From: Xanthomonas cissicola
Lineage (GTDB): Bacteria > Pseudomonadota > Gammaproteobacteria > Xanthomonadales > Xanthomonadaceae
Direction of reading: 5' to 3'
DNA length: 64,000 nucleotides
Assembly: GCF_008801575.1 (NCBI RefSeq)
Contig: NZ_VZPL01000007.1
Location: forward strand, 62,001-126,000
The position numbers and the translations under genes are program-made. Position 1 is the stretch's first letter. Every line of letters begins with the position of its first letter. The notes under the pieces were generated by a model. The model was not told where the DNA came from. It worked only from the letters and a program-made list of their open reading frames with translations, and did not search any database. This document shows positions 27,104-35,592 of this stretch, piece after piece.

Positions 27104-27436
27104 TTAGTTAGCAGCCTTTCGTCGGACTGACAGAAAAGTGAACGTCGCCAAGAAGTGGATCACCGGGAACAGGGTCACGTAGATGTCGGCCCCTGGACCA
27201 AGACGCAGGCGATGGGGAACGAACCCCAAGCCACATGCGGCCAGACCGGAAAGAACGACAATGCCAGTAAGTGTGGTTCTGACTTGGGCACTGAACGCAT
27301 TGAGGTACATGGCCAGGAACCACAATGCGCCGAACACGCCATACACGAGGATTTCTTGATCCTTCGTGTAAAGGAAGATCTGGGCGAGGTAGAGCGCCAG
27401 GGATAGCAATAGAGCGATGGGAGCCAGCGCTTTCAT
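27104..27436 (-). CDS. Four-helix membrane protein, third gene of the island operon
   Basis: 110 residues with four predicted membrane helices (about 4-22, 30-46, 55-72, 82-99) and a basic C-terminus (SVRRKAAN). No recognised family. Its ATG overlaps the stop of the Rhs-core gene (ATGA), so its translation is coupled to that gene. Sitting directly after a candidate polymorphic toxin, and being small and membrane-bound, it is a candidate immunity protein; this is inference from position only. Confidence 0.7.
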   Translation of the reverse strand: MKALAPIALLLSLALYLAQIFLYTKDQEILVYGVFGALWFLAMYLNAFSAQVRTTLTGIVVLSGLAACGLGFVPHRLRLGPGADIYVTLFPVIHFLATFTFLSVRRKAAN

Positions 27437-28149
27437 GGCTGCTGGGTCCTCCGCGTGATCTCTTCCGCACTCTGAGACCACACTTCCCTGGACTGGTTGT
27501 TCTTGGGGTCAAAGGCGCGTTGCAGGAAAGAGTCACCCTCGCCATACGTAATGATGTTCTGGGCACCGCCAGCTCCGGACTCCGTCGTTCGCAGCACGAT
27601 GCCCCAGGTCGCGGCATGGTCGCCGGTCGTGACATTCAACACTGCATTGCCGCCGTTTTGGAGCGGTACTTGGTACGACATCACGTTGTCCTGTCCCGTG
27701 AACCTGCTGATCGCGTTGTTAGCGTTCACGTCGATCTTGTTGCCCTGCAAAGTGGCGGGCTGGTTCTGCATGGGGGTTGGGTTGTTGACTAACTGATTGT
27801 TCAACCGCTGGCCATAAGGGGCATCACCACTACCGGCCGAATCAGAGAAACGGTAGACGTGGTGGAAGGTGGAATCCTGCGGGCTGATACTCGCGGGAAA
27901 ACCTTCTGGCCTCGGGAAGTTCACGGTGGGCAAGCCGCCGCCAATCGGCACCAACTGGCAGGTGTTGCCGGCGCACTTAATATCGCGGCCATCGGGGTCA
28001 ACGAACTTGTAGGGGTTGTTCGCTGCGTAGGAGTAGCGATTGAAGCTGGCACCCGTGTTCGGATTAGCCTTCACGGGATCGGTCGAGGCATGAGCGGTGG
28101 TAGCCACCAATGCTATCGACAGCACACTACCCGTCAGAATTGCGCGCAT
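27433..28149 (-). CDS. Secreted orphan Rhs-core protein with unknown C-terminal domain
   Basis: 238 residues. Signal peptide MRAILTGSVLSIALVATTAHA, then the very end of an Rhs-associated core (NRYSYAANNPYKFVDPDGRD, residues 38-57), the junction after which Rhs proteins change to variable C-terminal toxins. The remaining 180 residues (C59/C64 pair, VNFPRPEGFPA, NVTTGDHAATWGIVLRTTE) match no fold I recognise. All YD repeats are absent and the protein has its own export signal, so it is not a simple 3' fragment of a large Rhs gene. Start overlaps the upstream stop (TGATG); stop overlaps the next start (ATGA). Confidence 0.75.
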   Translation of the reverse strand: MRAILTGSVLSIALVATTAHASTDPVKANPNTGASFNRYSYAANNPYKFVDPDGRDIKCAGNTCQLVPIGGGLPTVNFPRPEGFPASISPQDSTFHHVYRFSDSAGSGDAPYGQRLNNQLVNNPTPMQNQPATLQGNKIDVNANNAISRFTGQDNVMSYQVPLQNGGNAVLNVTTGDHAATWGIVLRTTESGAGGAQNIITYGEGDSFLQRAFDPKNNQSREVWSQSAEEITRRTQQP

Positions 28150-29168
28150 CACGATCCCGCTTGGCCCTTGTCTTTCATGTTGTTGAAGTGGTGCAAGTAG
28201 CGCTGCCTTTCCGCCGGTCCCCACTGACGCCAGCCCAAGGACTCGGCCTTTTCGTACCAGGCCAAGTTTTGCTTACTGTAATCCAGATACTCGGCGCGAA
28301 GCTCCAAAGGTATCTGTTCTGCCTTCGGATACTTAGCCTTGAACCGCTGTTCGATGAGCAGGTAGTACGCATCCCCACGAAATGTCATTGCGTTGACATC
28401 CTTAGGGTTGACTGCAAGGACCAGGTCGCTCGCCGCAAACATGCGTTCGGCCTGCTTCATCTCCCGGTAGTGGGGCAATAGGGAAGCGGTTGCAAACAGG
28501 GCCACCGTTTCCCGTTGCGAGAAAGGGCGGAGGAACGTGTCGTTGCGCGTCGCCTCGGGTGGAATGCTCATGGCCTGTTCGTAGCCACTATCCGGATGGA
28601 ACAAGGCACTGGTGGCCTCGAAATTCGTCCACTGGCCCTGTTCTTCGTCGCCGTATTTGACGATCAAGTGATACGGCGCCGTGGTCATGGTCAATGGCAA
28701 GCCCAGCCGCTGGCCGATGACCAAGAAGGCGATCGGCATGATGACGCACTGGCCCTTGCGGGTGGCGAAGTAGTGCGACAGCAAGCCCTTCTTTACGTCT
28801 TGGCCGAACGGGTCGGTGTAGTCGTAGCCGAATGGTCGATGGTCATTCCAAGGACCCGGCTCGTAGAGTGTCGAAATGAGCAGGTTCATCTTGACCTTGT
28901 TCGACGCACCGGCTGGAAACCTGGCCCGCGCCTTCGCTGCCCACTGATCGACCTCGCGCAACGTAGCGTCAGGGTCGATGGAAGGATCAATCATTCGGTC
29001 GATCGCGACCTTGGCGCTTGCCAAATCGATAGAACCTTCTGGCTGCAGCAGCAGGAGGCGTAGCGTTGTTTCCTGGGGAGTGGACGTGGTCGCCCAGGCT
29101 GATGCAGCCATGAGCGCCAGGCACAGGCCCAGCACCCTTACGAATCGCCAGCAGACATTTCGCCCCAT
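28149..29168 (-). CDS. Exported transglutaminase-like protein
   Basis: 339 residues. Signal peptide (VLGLCLALMAASAWA), then a SirB1/transglutaminase-like core: ATRKGQC with the candidate nucleophile C141, APYHLIVKYG with H167, and TNFEATS with E184, in the family order Cys-His-acid. A TPR-like helical tail follows (MKQAERMFAASDLVLAVNPKD). It could be an amidase/protease or a structural member of the fold. Strong AAGGAGGGG ribosome site; first gene of the three-gene operon, 46 bases after the integrase remnant. Confidence 0.75.
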   Translation of the reverse strand: MGRNVCWRFVRVLGLCLALMAASAWATTSTPQETTLRLLLLQPEGSIDLASAKVAIDRMIDPSIDPDATLREVDQWAAKARARFPAGASNKVKMNLLISTLYEPGPWNDHRPFGYDYTDPFGQDVKKGLLSHYFATRKGQCVIMPIAFLVIGQRLGLPLTMTTAPYHLIVKYGDEEQGQWTNFEATSALFHPDSGYEQAMSIPPEATRNDTFLRPFSQRETVALFATASLLPHYREMKQAERMFAASDLVLAVNPKDVNAMTFRGDAYYLLIEQRFKAKYPKAEQIPLELRAEYLDYSKQNLAWYEKAESLGWRQWGPAERQRYLHHFNNMKDKGQAGS

Positions 29169-29214
29169 CGCCCCTCCTTGACGAACTCACTGTATCTCTA
29201 GTCACTGGCTCGCT

Positions 29215-30174
29215 CTAGAGGGAGCCATCGCTGCCGTGGCCGTAAGTAGTCGTTGTTCCTGACTTGTTCGGCCTTAATAAGTTCATCAGGTAGGGCGTCT
29301 TGCGTCTCACGTCGTCGGCGTTCGTCTCGCGGTGCGCCAGTAGGTCGGAGAGCGCCGACGACAGCGGCAGGTCGAACTTCTTGGCGCTGCCGCCCTTGGG
29401 GTTCGGGACGTGAAGACAATCCTCGCCGAGGTTCGCGCGCTTCGCCTCGCATGAGGCCGTCCGGCGCATGCCCGACAGCAGCATGAAAAGTTGCAGGTCA
29501 CGGCGAACAGGGTTGCCCAGCGACAGCACCGCCTTGCCCCAAGCTCTGAGCTTCTCGGGACTGGCGTCTACCTCGCGTCGGCGTATCCCGTTCATGTCCA
29601 CGTTGCCTATGGGGTTGGGTGGCAGGTCCGGGAACTGCCGCAGGGCACGGTTGTAGACTGAACGCAGCACCCGCATGGTGTTGTCGCCCGAGGTGGCGCC
29701 ACTCCTCTCGGTGATCCGACGGTGACGTTCGCGCACGCCCTGACGATCAGCACCGATTTCGGCCAGTGGCTTGTCGAGCCAGCCTTTGAGGTAGTAGGTG
29801 ACGTGGTACTCGTAACCGCTGCGGGTCTTGTCGGCCAGCCGCCGAGAGTTCAGATGCAGATCTAACCCCTCACGCAGGGTGATGCCTCGCGCCCGGGCCT
29901 TGCGTCGCTCCTGGTTCGGGTTGGTGCCGCCCCGCATGCCGACCAGCGTCTGCCGGGCGGCATCGCGGGCCTGCTTGGCGTCCATCGCTGGATGGTCGCC
30001 AAGCTTCGTCTTGAGTTGACGCCCGTTGACGAGGGACTGGACGTAGAAGCTGCGCTTGGTGGGGGTGACTATGAGATAAAACCCCCTCATCTCGGTGTCG
30101 GCGTACAGGACCGACTTGCCCGGCTCGGGCCGGGTTGCCCTCTCGACGAGGGACTGGGTGATCTTCGACTTCAT
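29215..30174 (-). pseudogene. Tyrosine integrase lacking its C-terminal catalytic end
   Basis: 319 residues from the ATG that begins MKSKITQSLVE. The N-terminal DUF4102-like arm-binding part (ADTEMRGFYLIVTPTKRSFYVQ), core-binding domain (LRVLRSVYNRALR) and first catalytic arginine (LLSGMRRT, about 235) plus the PKGGSAKKFDLPLS beta hairpin with its lysine are visible. The H-x-x-R and final tyrosine segments expected in the next 80-100 residues are missing; the frame stops and another gene starts 46 bases later. It therefore appears inactive. It lies next to the right att site, as usual for tRNA-integrating elements. Confidence 0.85.
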
Positions 30175-30344
30175 GTTGGCTCCAGGTAACGGGGCCACGG
30201 CTCGGACACGATTTCGCACCACAAGGTGCCGTGTTCAGACATGCCGTTTGTGCACCTGAAGCCTCATTAAGTCGCGGTTTTTCCTCAGTGTAAGCGGCCT
30301 CAGACCATCCGATTTCAAATCATGGCACGCTGTCCGCATGCCGA

Positions 30345-30389
30345 CTTGTAAGCATTAGGTCCCCAGTTCGAATCCGGGTGTCGGCACCA
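30345..30389 (+). pseudogene. 3' half of the split tRNA-Thr and right att site
   Basis: Begins with the anticodon loop CTTGTAA, then GCATT, AGGTC, the T-arm CCCAG-TTCGAAT-CCGGG and acceptor TGTCGGC-ACCA. The acceptor pairs with the 5' half at 26660. The 3' anticodon stem GCATT does not fully pair with ACCGC of the 5' half, so it has drifted or derives from the element. Confidence 0.82.
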
Positions 30390-30692
30390 TCTTCGATCCA
30401 TGCAGACGTGGCAATCACGGTCGACGTTGCTGCAGCCCGAGCACGCGATGCGGTGTGGGATTTGCATCAACTCATTGCCAAGCACGATGGCGCGTTGCTT
30501 GCCGCCATCTGTCCCAACAGACGGTAGCGTGCTCAGCGTTGTGTGAGCGGGCGTATGCGTCGCACTCCGATTCCGAGCGCGCTACCCATGCTCGCCTGAA
30601 GGCTGCTCGCATCGTTTTGGTAGCCGCTTCAAGTGGCTCGCACCATGTCACGTACATCGCGCGATGTTGATCGCGCGATGCGAGGTGCAGCA
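30390..30692. other. Spacer between the island junction and tmk
   Basis: About 300 bases, no credible gene or RNA. Frames here are short and of shadow composition. Confidence 0.5.
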
Positions 30693-31376
30693 TCAGGCCG
30701 GGCGGCCGGCCGAGAGCAGTTCCAGCGCGGCCTTTCCGGTGTCTGTATGTGCTGCATCGCCGCTCAGTCGGTCGGCCAATGCGGTCACGATGATGGCGTG
30801 GGCCTGGCGCAGCACGCTGTCGGCATCGGCGCTGGCGTCCACCACGTGTTTGCCGGGCAATTCCAGCGCGGCAAAAATCGTGCGGCAGCGTTCCAGGTTG
30901 TCCTGGGTTTCGAAGTGGTTGGGCGCATCGCCGCGGGCGCGGATACGGGCCAGGCCGGTGGGCGGGGGAAGGTCGAGCAGCAGCAGGACGTCCGGGCGCG
31001 GCGCGAAGGCGTTGCGCTCCAGGAGTTCGTCCAGCGGCAGACCGGCTGCGCCCTGATAGGCCACCATCGACGGGAAATAGCGGTCCAGGATGACGATGTC
31101 GCCGCGTGCCAGCGCGGGCGCGATCAACGTGTCCACGTGTTCGCGGCGGTCGCGGATGAGCAGTTCGGCTTCTTCCTCTGCACTCAGGCGGCCGGTGGCG
31201 GCGGACTGGCGCAATTGGGTGCCCCATGGGCCGTTGGTGGGCTCCTTGCTCAGCACGACGCGCGCGCCGGCGGCGTCCAGGGTGGCGGCCAGGCGGCGGG
31301 CGAGTGTAGTCTTGCCAGCGCCGTCGATGCCTTCGATGGCGATCAGCAAGCCGCCGGGCTTCAGTTCGATTGTCAT
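30693..31376 (-). CDS. tmk: Thymidylate kinase
   Basis: Phosphorylates dTMP to dTDP. 227 residues. P-loop [11 protein letters not shown] near the N-terminus, the DR-x motif [33 protein letters not shown] for the LID region, and the conserved EPTNGPWG. It stands alone on the minus strand, bordering the island's right junction. In many bacteria tmk sits with holB; this is not the case here. Confidence 0.95.
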   Translation of the reverse strand: MTIELKPGGLLIAIEGIDGAGKTTLARRLAATLDAAGARVVLSKEPTNGPWGTQLRQSAATGRLSAEEEAELLIRDRREHVDTLIAPALARGDIVILDRYFPSMVAYQGAAGLPLDELLERNAFAPRPDVLLLLDLPPPTGLARIRARGDAPNHFETQDNLERCRTIFAALELPGKHVVDASADADSVLRQAHAIIVTALADRLSGDAAHTDTGKAALELLSAGRPA

Positions 31377-31813
31377 CGCGCTACTTTATCTGATCGTGGC
31401 GATGGACCCTACCGCCAGCAGCAATGGCGAGCATGCAGTCTTCGCGACACCTGCGCTGGCGAAAATCAGCCGCAGGAGCATGTGGGATACGCGACGGCAA
31501 CGCGACGGGGGTGAAGCCGAAAGATCTGAGGCGCGCCGTGGCGGATATTGCCTAACTCTTATCGCCGGTATGTCCTGCGCGATGTCGGAAATGTCCCGAT
31601 ATCCTGGCTTCTAGCCGCGGGCCATACTGAACAAGTCAGACACACTGCACACGCACATCGCGACTGAGTCGTGTTTTTGGCTTCAAGGAAAACGGACGCG
31701 TCGCCGCCACCCTAGAGGCGGCATCCCCCGCGTGACGCCCTCTCAGGCACCGTCGTGACCAGATTCCTTGTCTTGCTTGCCGTGCCCAGCGCCCGCGCCA
31801 GGCGCGCTTTCGA
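31377..31813. other. Spacer upstream of tmk and downstream of the GTPase gene
   Basis: 437 bases with no credible gene. It contains GCCGCC-N8-GGCGGC (31706-31725), a hairpin that on the minus strand could end the GTPase operon message, and a short CTCTCAGGCACCG run discussed under rejected items. Confidence 0.45.
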
Positions 31814-32356
31814 TCAGCTGGTCGCCGAGGTGTAGCGGTAGGACAGCAGCGATTTCACCAGGAAGGTGATCTGGGTGGCCGAGCGCGCATCCACGCGCAT
31901 GACCGGCACGCGGAAGCCTTCGGCCACCAGGGCTTCGCGAAAGGGCGGCACCAGGAAATCCTCGACTTCATCGGTCATGGTGATGCCCACCGCCAAGCTG
32001 GCCTCGGGTGCGATCTGCGAAAACTCGCGCAACAACTCCAGCGTGGCTGTGAGCATCTGCGGGTCGCGTGCGTTGGTCAGCACGATCACACCCAGCGCAC
32101 CGTCGCACACCAGCGGCCACATGAAATCCAGGTATTTCTGGCCTGGCACACCGTAGACATGCAGCAGCTCGCCGTCTTCCAGCTCGATCGAGCTGTAGTC
32201 CAGCGCGACGGTGGTGTAGGTCTTGTCGCCGTACGCGTCCTGGCTGAGCGGCATTTCGGTGCTGACCGGCTCCACATCGGAGATGGAGCGCACTGCGGTG
32301 GTCTTGCCGGCGCCCATGCCGCCGACGAACACCAGCTTGTTGGCTGGAAGACTCAT
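31814..32356 (-). CDS. Small Ras-like GTPase (COG2229/Srprb type)
   Basis: 180 residues. P-loop GGMGAGKTT at 12-20, switch region DYSSIEL, a G3-like VYGVPGQKYLDFMW (proline in place of the usual D-T-A-G-Q layout) and TNARD in the G4 position. This is the class found beside roadblock/LC7 proteins, such as CvnD of Streptomyces conservons and, more distantly, MglA. Its ATG overlaps the stop of the upstream gene (ATGA). Last gene of a four-gene operon; probable role is a signalling switch, perhaps in polarity or motility (inference). Confidence 0.85.
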   Translation of the reverse strand: MSLPANKLVFVGGMGAGKTTAVRSISDVEPVSTEMPLSQDAYGDKTYTTVALDYSSIELEDGELLHVYGVPGQKYLDFMWPLVCDGALGVIVLTNARDPQMLTATLELLREFSQIAPEASLAVGITMTDEVEDFLVPPFREALVAEGFRVPVMRVDARSATQITFLVKSLLSYRYTSATS

Positions 32357-33270
32357 GACTGCCCCTGGAAGAGGGAAAGGCCGAACCGACGTGCGACCCA
32401 GGAAAAGAACCGCGTGTTTCCGCCGTCTGGGCGACGCTGCGTTGCAGGCACGGGAATCTCCGCAGTCTGGGCGAGGCCGCTGGCAAGTGCAGCGGCGAAC
32501 AGGCATTCCACCGTTTGCAGCGGCAGCTTGCAAGCATTGGCCAGCGCCTGCGGGCGCCAGGGGCGTGCATGCAGGTGGGCAATGGCCAGCAACTGGGCTG
32601 GCGAACTGGTTTCTGCAGTCAACTCCGGCCACTGGCGCAATTGCAGCGCATGCCCGGGTTCCACTGCCGGCAGCGCCTGGCGCAGATGCTCGGGCAGGGC
32701 GAAAAACAGCGCTTCGAAGGAAATGCGTTGGGGTAACGCGGTCGCGGCAAGGTCGGGCACGACGTGCCAGCCCGAGCGGTCCAGCGCGGCGATCACCTCC
32801 GCCAGCGCCACGCCAGCCGGCAACTGCACGCAACCATTGCTCGGGTCCACACGCACGTGCAACTGCGCATGCTGCAGCGTCACTGCGCCGGCACCGAATT
32901 CGCCGCGGCAATACCGCAGCAGCAATGCCGGCTCCGCGACCGGGGTGGCGTGCGGCGAGGACAACAGCAGGCGCATGTGTTCGTTGAGTTCGCGCACGGT
33001 GGCGCCGTGCTTGATCCACGCGCCGGCCATGGGCGTGCGCGACACCACCAGCACACGCACCGGTTGCCCCTGCAATGCCTGCCAGGCGGCCAAGCCATCG
33101 GCGCTGTCCAGGCCCAGTACCACCACATCGGCTGCGTGCTGCGGCCATTGGCCCAACTGCACGTCGATGCGTTCGGCGAGCAGCAGCGAGCACGCCAGTT
33201 TCAGGCGTGTGGTGTGCAGCAGGTCCAGGCCGGCCGTGGCGACCCGCATGGCGTTGATGGGTGTGGTCAT
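32353..33270 (-). CDS. Protein of unknown function in the GTPase operon
   Basis: 305 residues, cytosolic, no recognised family. The N-terminal 100 residues look like an alpha/beta receiver-like fold (DVVVLGLDSADGLAAW, VRVLVVSRTPM). The C-terminal 70 residues contain a possible winged helix (LLAIAHLHARPWRPQALANACKLP). A helix-turn-helix component (DUF742) occupies the analogous position in Streptomyces conservons. Overlaps the GTPase start by 4 bases, so stoichiometric co-expression is expected. Confidence 0.7.
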   Translation of the reverse strand: MTTPINAMRVATAGLDLLHTTRLKLACSLLLAERIDVQLGQWPQHAADVVVLGLDSADGLAAWQALQGQPVRVLVVSRTPMAGAWIKHGATVRELNEHMRLLLSSPHATPVAEPALLLRYCRGEFGAGAVTLQHAQLHVRVDPSNGCVQLPAGVALAEVIAALDRSGWHVVPDLAATALPQRISFEALFFALPEHLRQALPAVEPGHALQLRQWPELTAETSSPAQLLAIAHLHARPWRPQALANACKLPLQTVECLFAAALASGLAQTAEIPVPATQRRPDGGNTRFFSWVARRFGLSLFQGQS

Positions 33271-33366
33271 GAGCTGGCGCGGTGGCGGCGCATTGGATGA
33301 CGAGATGCCTGCCGGTCAGCACCGGCAGGCTGGATCAGGCGATGCGCTGGCAGCGCGCCGTCGGCA

Positions 33367-33726
33367 TCAACCGAAATCGAGGGTCTTTTCGAACGCCTTG
33401 AGCTCGTGGCGGGCCATGGCCAGGTTGGCCTTGGCGCGGTCCAGCACCACATACAGGAACAGCGTGCTGTTGCTTTCAAGTGGGCGCAGCAAATGGTACT
33501 GGCGTGCAAGCGTGATCAGGATGTCTTCGATGGTGTCGTTCAGGCCGAGCTGTTCGGCGATACGGCGCTTGGCGCGCACCACTTCGGTATTGCCGGCCGC
33601 CGCCAATTCCAGGTTGAGCTCGGCACCGCCGGTCATGCCCAGCGCCATGCCGCTGTCGCTATCGACCAGCGCCGCGCCGACGAAGCCAGCCAGCGAATGC
33701 AGGTGTTCCAGATTGAGTTTTGACAC
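33367..33726 (-). CDS. Roadblock/LC7-domain protein
   Basis: 119 residues, single roadblock/LC7 domain: FVGAALVDSDSGMALGMTGG at the N-terminus, a long helix (NLELAAAGNTEVVRAKRRI) and ESNSTLFLYVVLDRAKANLAMAR at the end. MglB of Myxococcus, a GTPase-activating protein, has this fold, so this may act on the GTPase encoded two genes downstream (inference). Third-to-last in the operon. Confidence 0.85.
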   Translation of the reverse strand: MSKLNLEHLHSLAGFVGAALVDSDSGMALGMTGGAELNLELAAAGNTEVVRAKRRIAEQLGLNDTIEDILITLARQYHLLRPLESNSTLFLYVVLDRAKANLAMARHELKAFEKTLDFG

Positions 33727-33789
33727 GTGTGGTCCTTACAAACGATGAGGAATGGGTGCCTTGCGGCATGCACGAACAGTGCCAAGTGC

Positions 33790-34242
33790 TCAGCCTTGCG
33801 TCGGCGTCAACACGGTGGCGAGGCGGCCGGCGCAATCGCGGGCATTGAACAACAGCGCAGCGGCATTGATGTCGCTACTGCCCACTGCGGTGAGCGTCAG
33901 CGGCTTGTCGGCGCGGATGCGGATCAGCACCAGCTGCCCGACGCGCGTGCTGATGGTGGCGTAATCGGCCTCTTTCAGGCTGGATTCGCGCGCCAGGGTC
34001 TCGCCCAGGGTCAGGAACGAATTGGCCATCGCGGCGAGCCGGCGACTGTCCACATCCAGGCTGGAACGCTCGGTAATCGCACGCCCGTCGGCAGTGGAGA
34101 GCATCAACAGACGGATGCCCGGCTCACGTTCGATGGTCTGCGCAAATTCGTGACCGATGCGCTGCAGATCGTAGAAATGCAATGCCCGCGGGACTTCGCC
34201 TACGGCAGCCTTGACGACCTGGTTGACGGCGTTGTGCGGCAT
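33790..34242 (-). CDS. Second roadblock/LC7-like protein, first gene of the operon
   Basis: 150 residues from an ATG with AGGGGGAG before it. The N-terminal helix (RALHFYDLQRIGHEF) is followed by a roadblock-like arrangement: RLLMLSTADGRAITERSS, a helix AAMANSFLTLGETLA, and GQLVLIRIRADKPLTLTAVG. Less typical than its neighbour but the same size and fold. It heads the operon on the minus strand, with arginase divergent on the other side. Confidence 0.75.
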   Translation of the reverse strand: MPHNAVNQVVKAAVGEVPRALHFYDLQRIGHEFAQTIEREPGIRLLMLSTADGRAITERSSLDVDSRRLAAMANSFLTLGETLARESSLKEADYATISTRVGQLVLIRIRADKPLTLTAVGSSDINAAALLFNARDCAGRLATVLTPTQG

Positions 34243-34562
34243 GAAACTCCCCCTGTTGCGTGATGGCCCGAGCGCGTACGTGCGTGGTGTGCCGCGCCGG
34301 GCGGCGCACCATACCACCCGGATCCGAGCAGGCTGTCACGCTCGCCCGTGATGCTTAACTGGGCGGTCAGACAGGCAGAATCGGCAAAGTCCGGTGCGCC
34401 ACAAAGTGCCCTGGCACGTCACGATAGCGGCGCGAGGAGGCAGATCTAAACCTCGCGTTTGCTCGCACTGTTCAGTACGGGCGACATGTGTGCTGCGCTG
34501 CCGCGCGTCACTGTGCGGGCGGGCAACTAGACTGCACGGCCTTATCGTGACTGGAGCAACGC
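34243..34562. other. Divergent promoter region, roadblock operon and rocF
   Basis: 320 bases between two divergent genes. No gene seen. Both promoters must lie here; no clear dyad or binding-site repeat was recognised. Confidence 0.5.
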
Positions 34563-35486
34563 ATGGCAACGCAGTACGTGCCGGTTTCCCTGATTGGCGT
34601 CCCCACCGACATCGGCGCGGGCCACCGCGGTGCGCGCATGGGGCCGGAGGCGCTACGCATCGCCGGCCTGCAGGAGGCGCTGGTCGGCCGCGGCGTGGAG
34701 GTGCGCGATCTGGGCAATCTGGATGGTCCGCGCAATCCCTGGCAGGCGCCGCAGGCCGGCTACCGGCATCTGGACGAAGTGGTGGCGTGGAACCAGGCGC
34801 TGATGGACGCTAGCTACGCCGAACTGCGTGCCGGGCGCATGCCGATCATGCTCGGTGGCGACCATTGCCTGGGCATCGGCTCGATCACGGCGGTGGCCAA
34901 GTACTGCCGCGAGCAGGGCAGGCCATTGCGGGTGCTGTGGCTGGATGCGCATTCGGATTTCAACACCAGTGAGGTGACCCCTTCGGGCAACGTGCACGGC
35001 ATGCCGGTGGCCTGCCTGTGCGGGCTGGGCCCCGAGGCGCTGACGCATCTGGGCGGCAGTGCGCCGGCGTTGTTGACCGAGCAGGTGCGGCAGATCGGCA
35101 TCCGCTCGGTGGACCCGGAGGAGAAGCGGCTGATCAAGCAGCACCGCATCGATGTGTACGACATGCGCTACATCGACGAAGCCGGGATGAAGCGCACCAT
35201 GGAAGCTGCATTGCAGGACATGAGCGCCGATACGCACCTGCACGTGAGTTTCGATGTGGATTTCCTCGACCCCAGCATCGCGCCGGGCGTGGGCACCACG
35301 GTGCCCGGTGGCCCCAACTACCGCGAGGCGCAACTGGTGATGGAGATGATTGCCGACACCGGGCGCATGGGGTCGTTGGATATCGTCGAACTCAACCCGG
35401 TGCTGGACAACCGCAACGCGACCGCCGAACTGGCGGTGGATCTGGTCGAAAGCCTGTTCGGCAAGTCGACGCTGATGCGGGATTGA
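34563..35486 (+). CDS. rocF: Arginase
   Basis: Hydrolyses arginine to ornithine and urea; 307 residues, dinuclear manganese enzyme. Metal-binding motifs in order: GGDHCLGIGSI, WLDAHSDFNTSEVTPSGNVHGMP, and SFDVDFLDPSIAPGVGT, with the closing ELNPVLDNRNATAELAVDL. All ligands (His, four Asp) are present. Arginase rather than agmatinase or formiminoglutamase is chosen because of the S-G-N-x-HGMP segment and N-P-x-LD-x-x-N-x-T-A end. Stand-alone, divergent from the roadblock operon. Confidence 0.95.
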   Translation: MATQYVPVSLIGVPTDIGAGHRGARMGPEALRIAGLQEALVGRGVEVRDLGNLDGPRNPWQAPQAGYRHLDEVVAWNQALMDASYAELRAGRMPIMLGGDHCLGIGSITAVAKYCREQGRPLRVLWLDAHSDFNTSEVTPSGNVHGMPVACLCGLGPEALTHLGGSAPALLTEQVRQIGIRSVDPEEKRLIKQHRIDVYDMRYIDEAGMKRTMEAALQDMSADTHLHVSFDVDFLDPSIAPGVGTTVPGGPNYREAQLVMEMIADTGRMGSLDIVELNPVLDNRNATAELAVDLVESLFGKSTLMRD

Positions 35487-35592
35487 TGCCGTACCGAGCG
35501 CACCGCGACGCGTTCACATCAAATCAACGGCCGCGCAGTCAGATTTGGCGCCAAGCCAGGTGCGCTGGCACCGTATTGAACGAGGACGAGCG

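Larger units (their letters stand above)
26698..30351. mobile_element. Small integrated element splitting tRNA-Thr
   Basis: Bounded by the 7-bp direct repeat CTTGTAA (26691-26697 and 30345-30351), the anticodon loop of the split tRNA. It contains an intact tRNA-Thr, three envelope-protein genes in one tight operon, a possible 53-codon frame and a truncated tyrosine integrase next to the right junction. The integrase adjacent to one att site and the tRNA target are classical; the missing catalytic end of the integrase suggests the element can no longer move by itself. The cargo looks lower in GC than its flanks by eye. Confidence 0.8.

Noticed and set aside
31700-31770. CTCTCAGGCACCG, reminiscent of a glycine riboswitch
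   Set aside because: The other conserved segments (GCCGAAGG and the G-rich 5' side) are missing and no glycine-metabolism gene follows.
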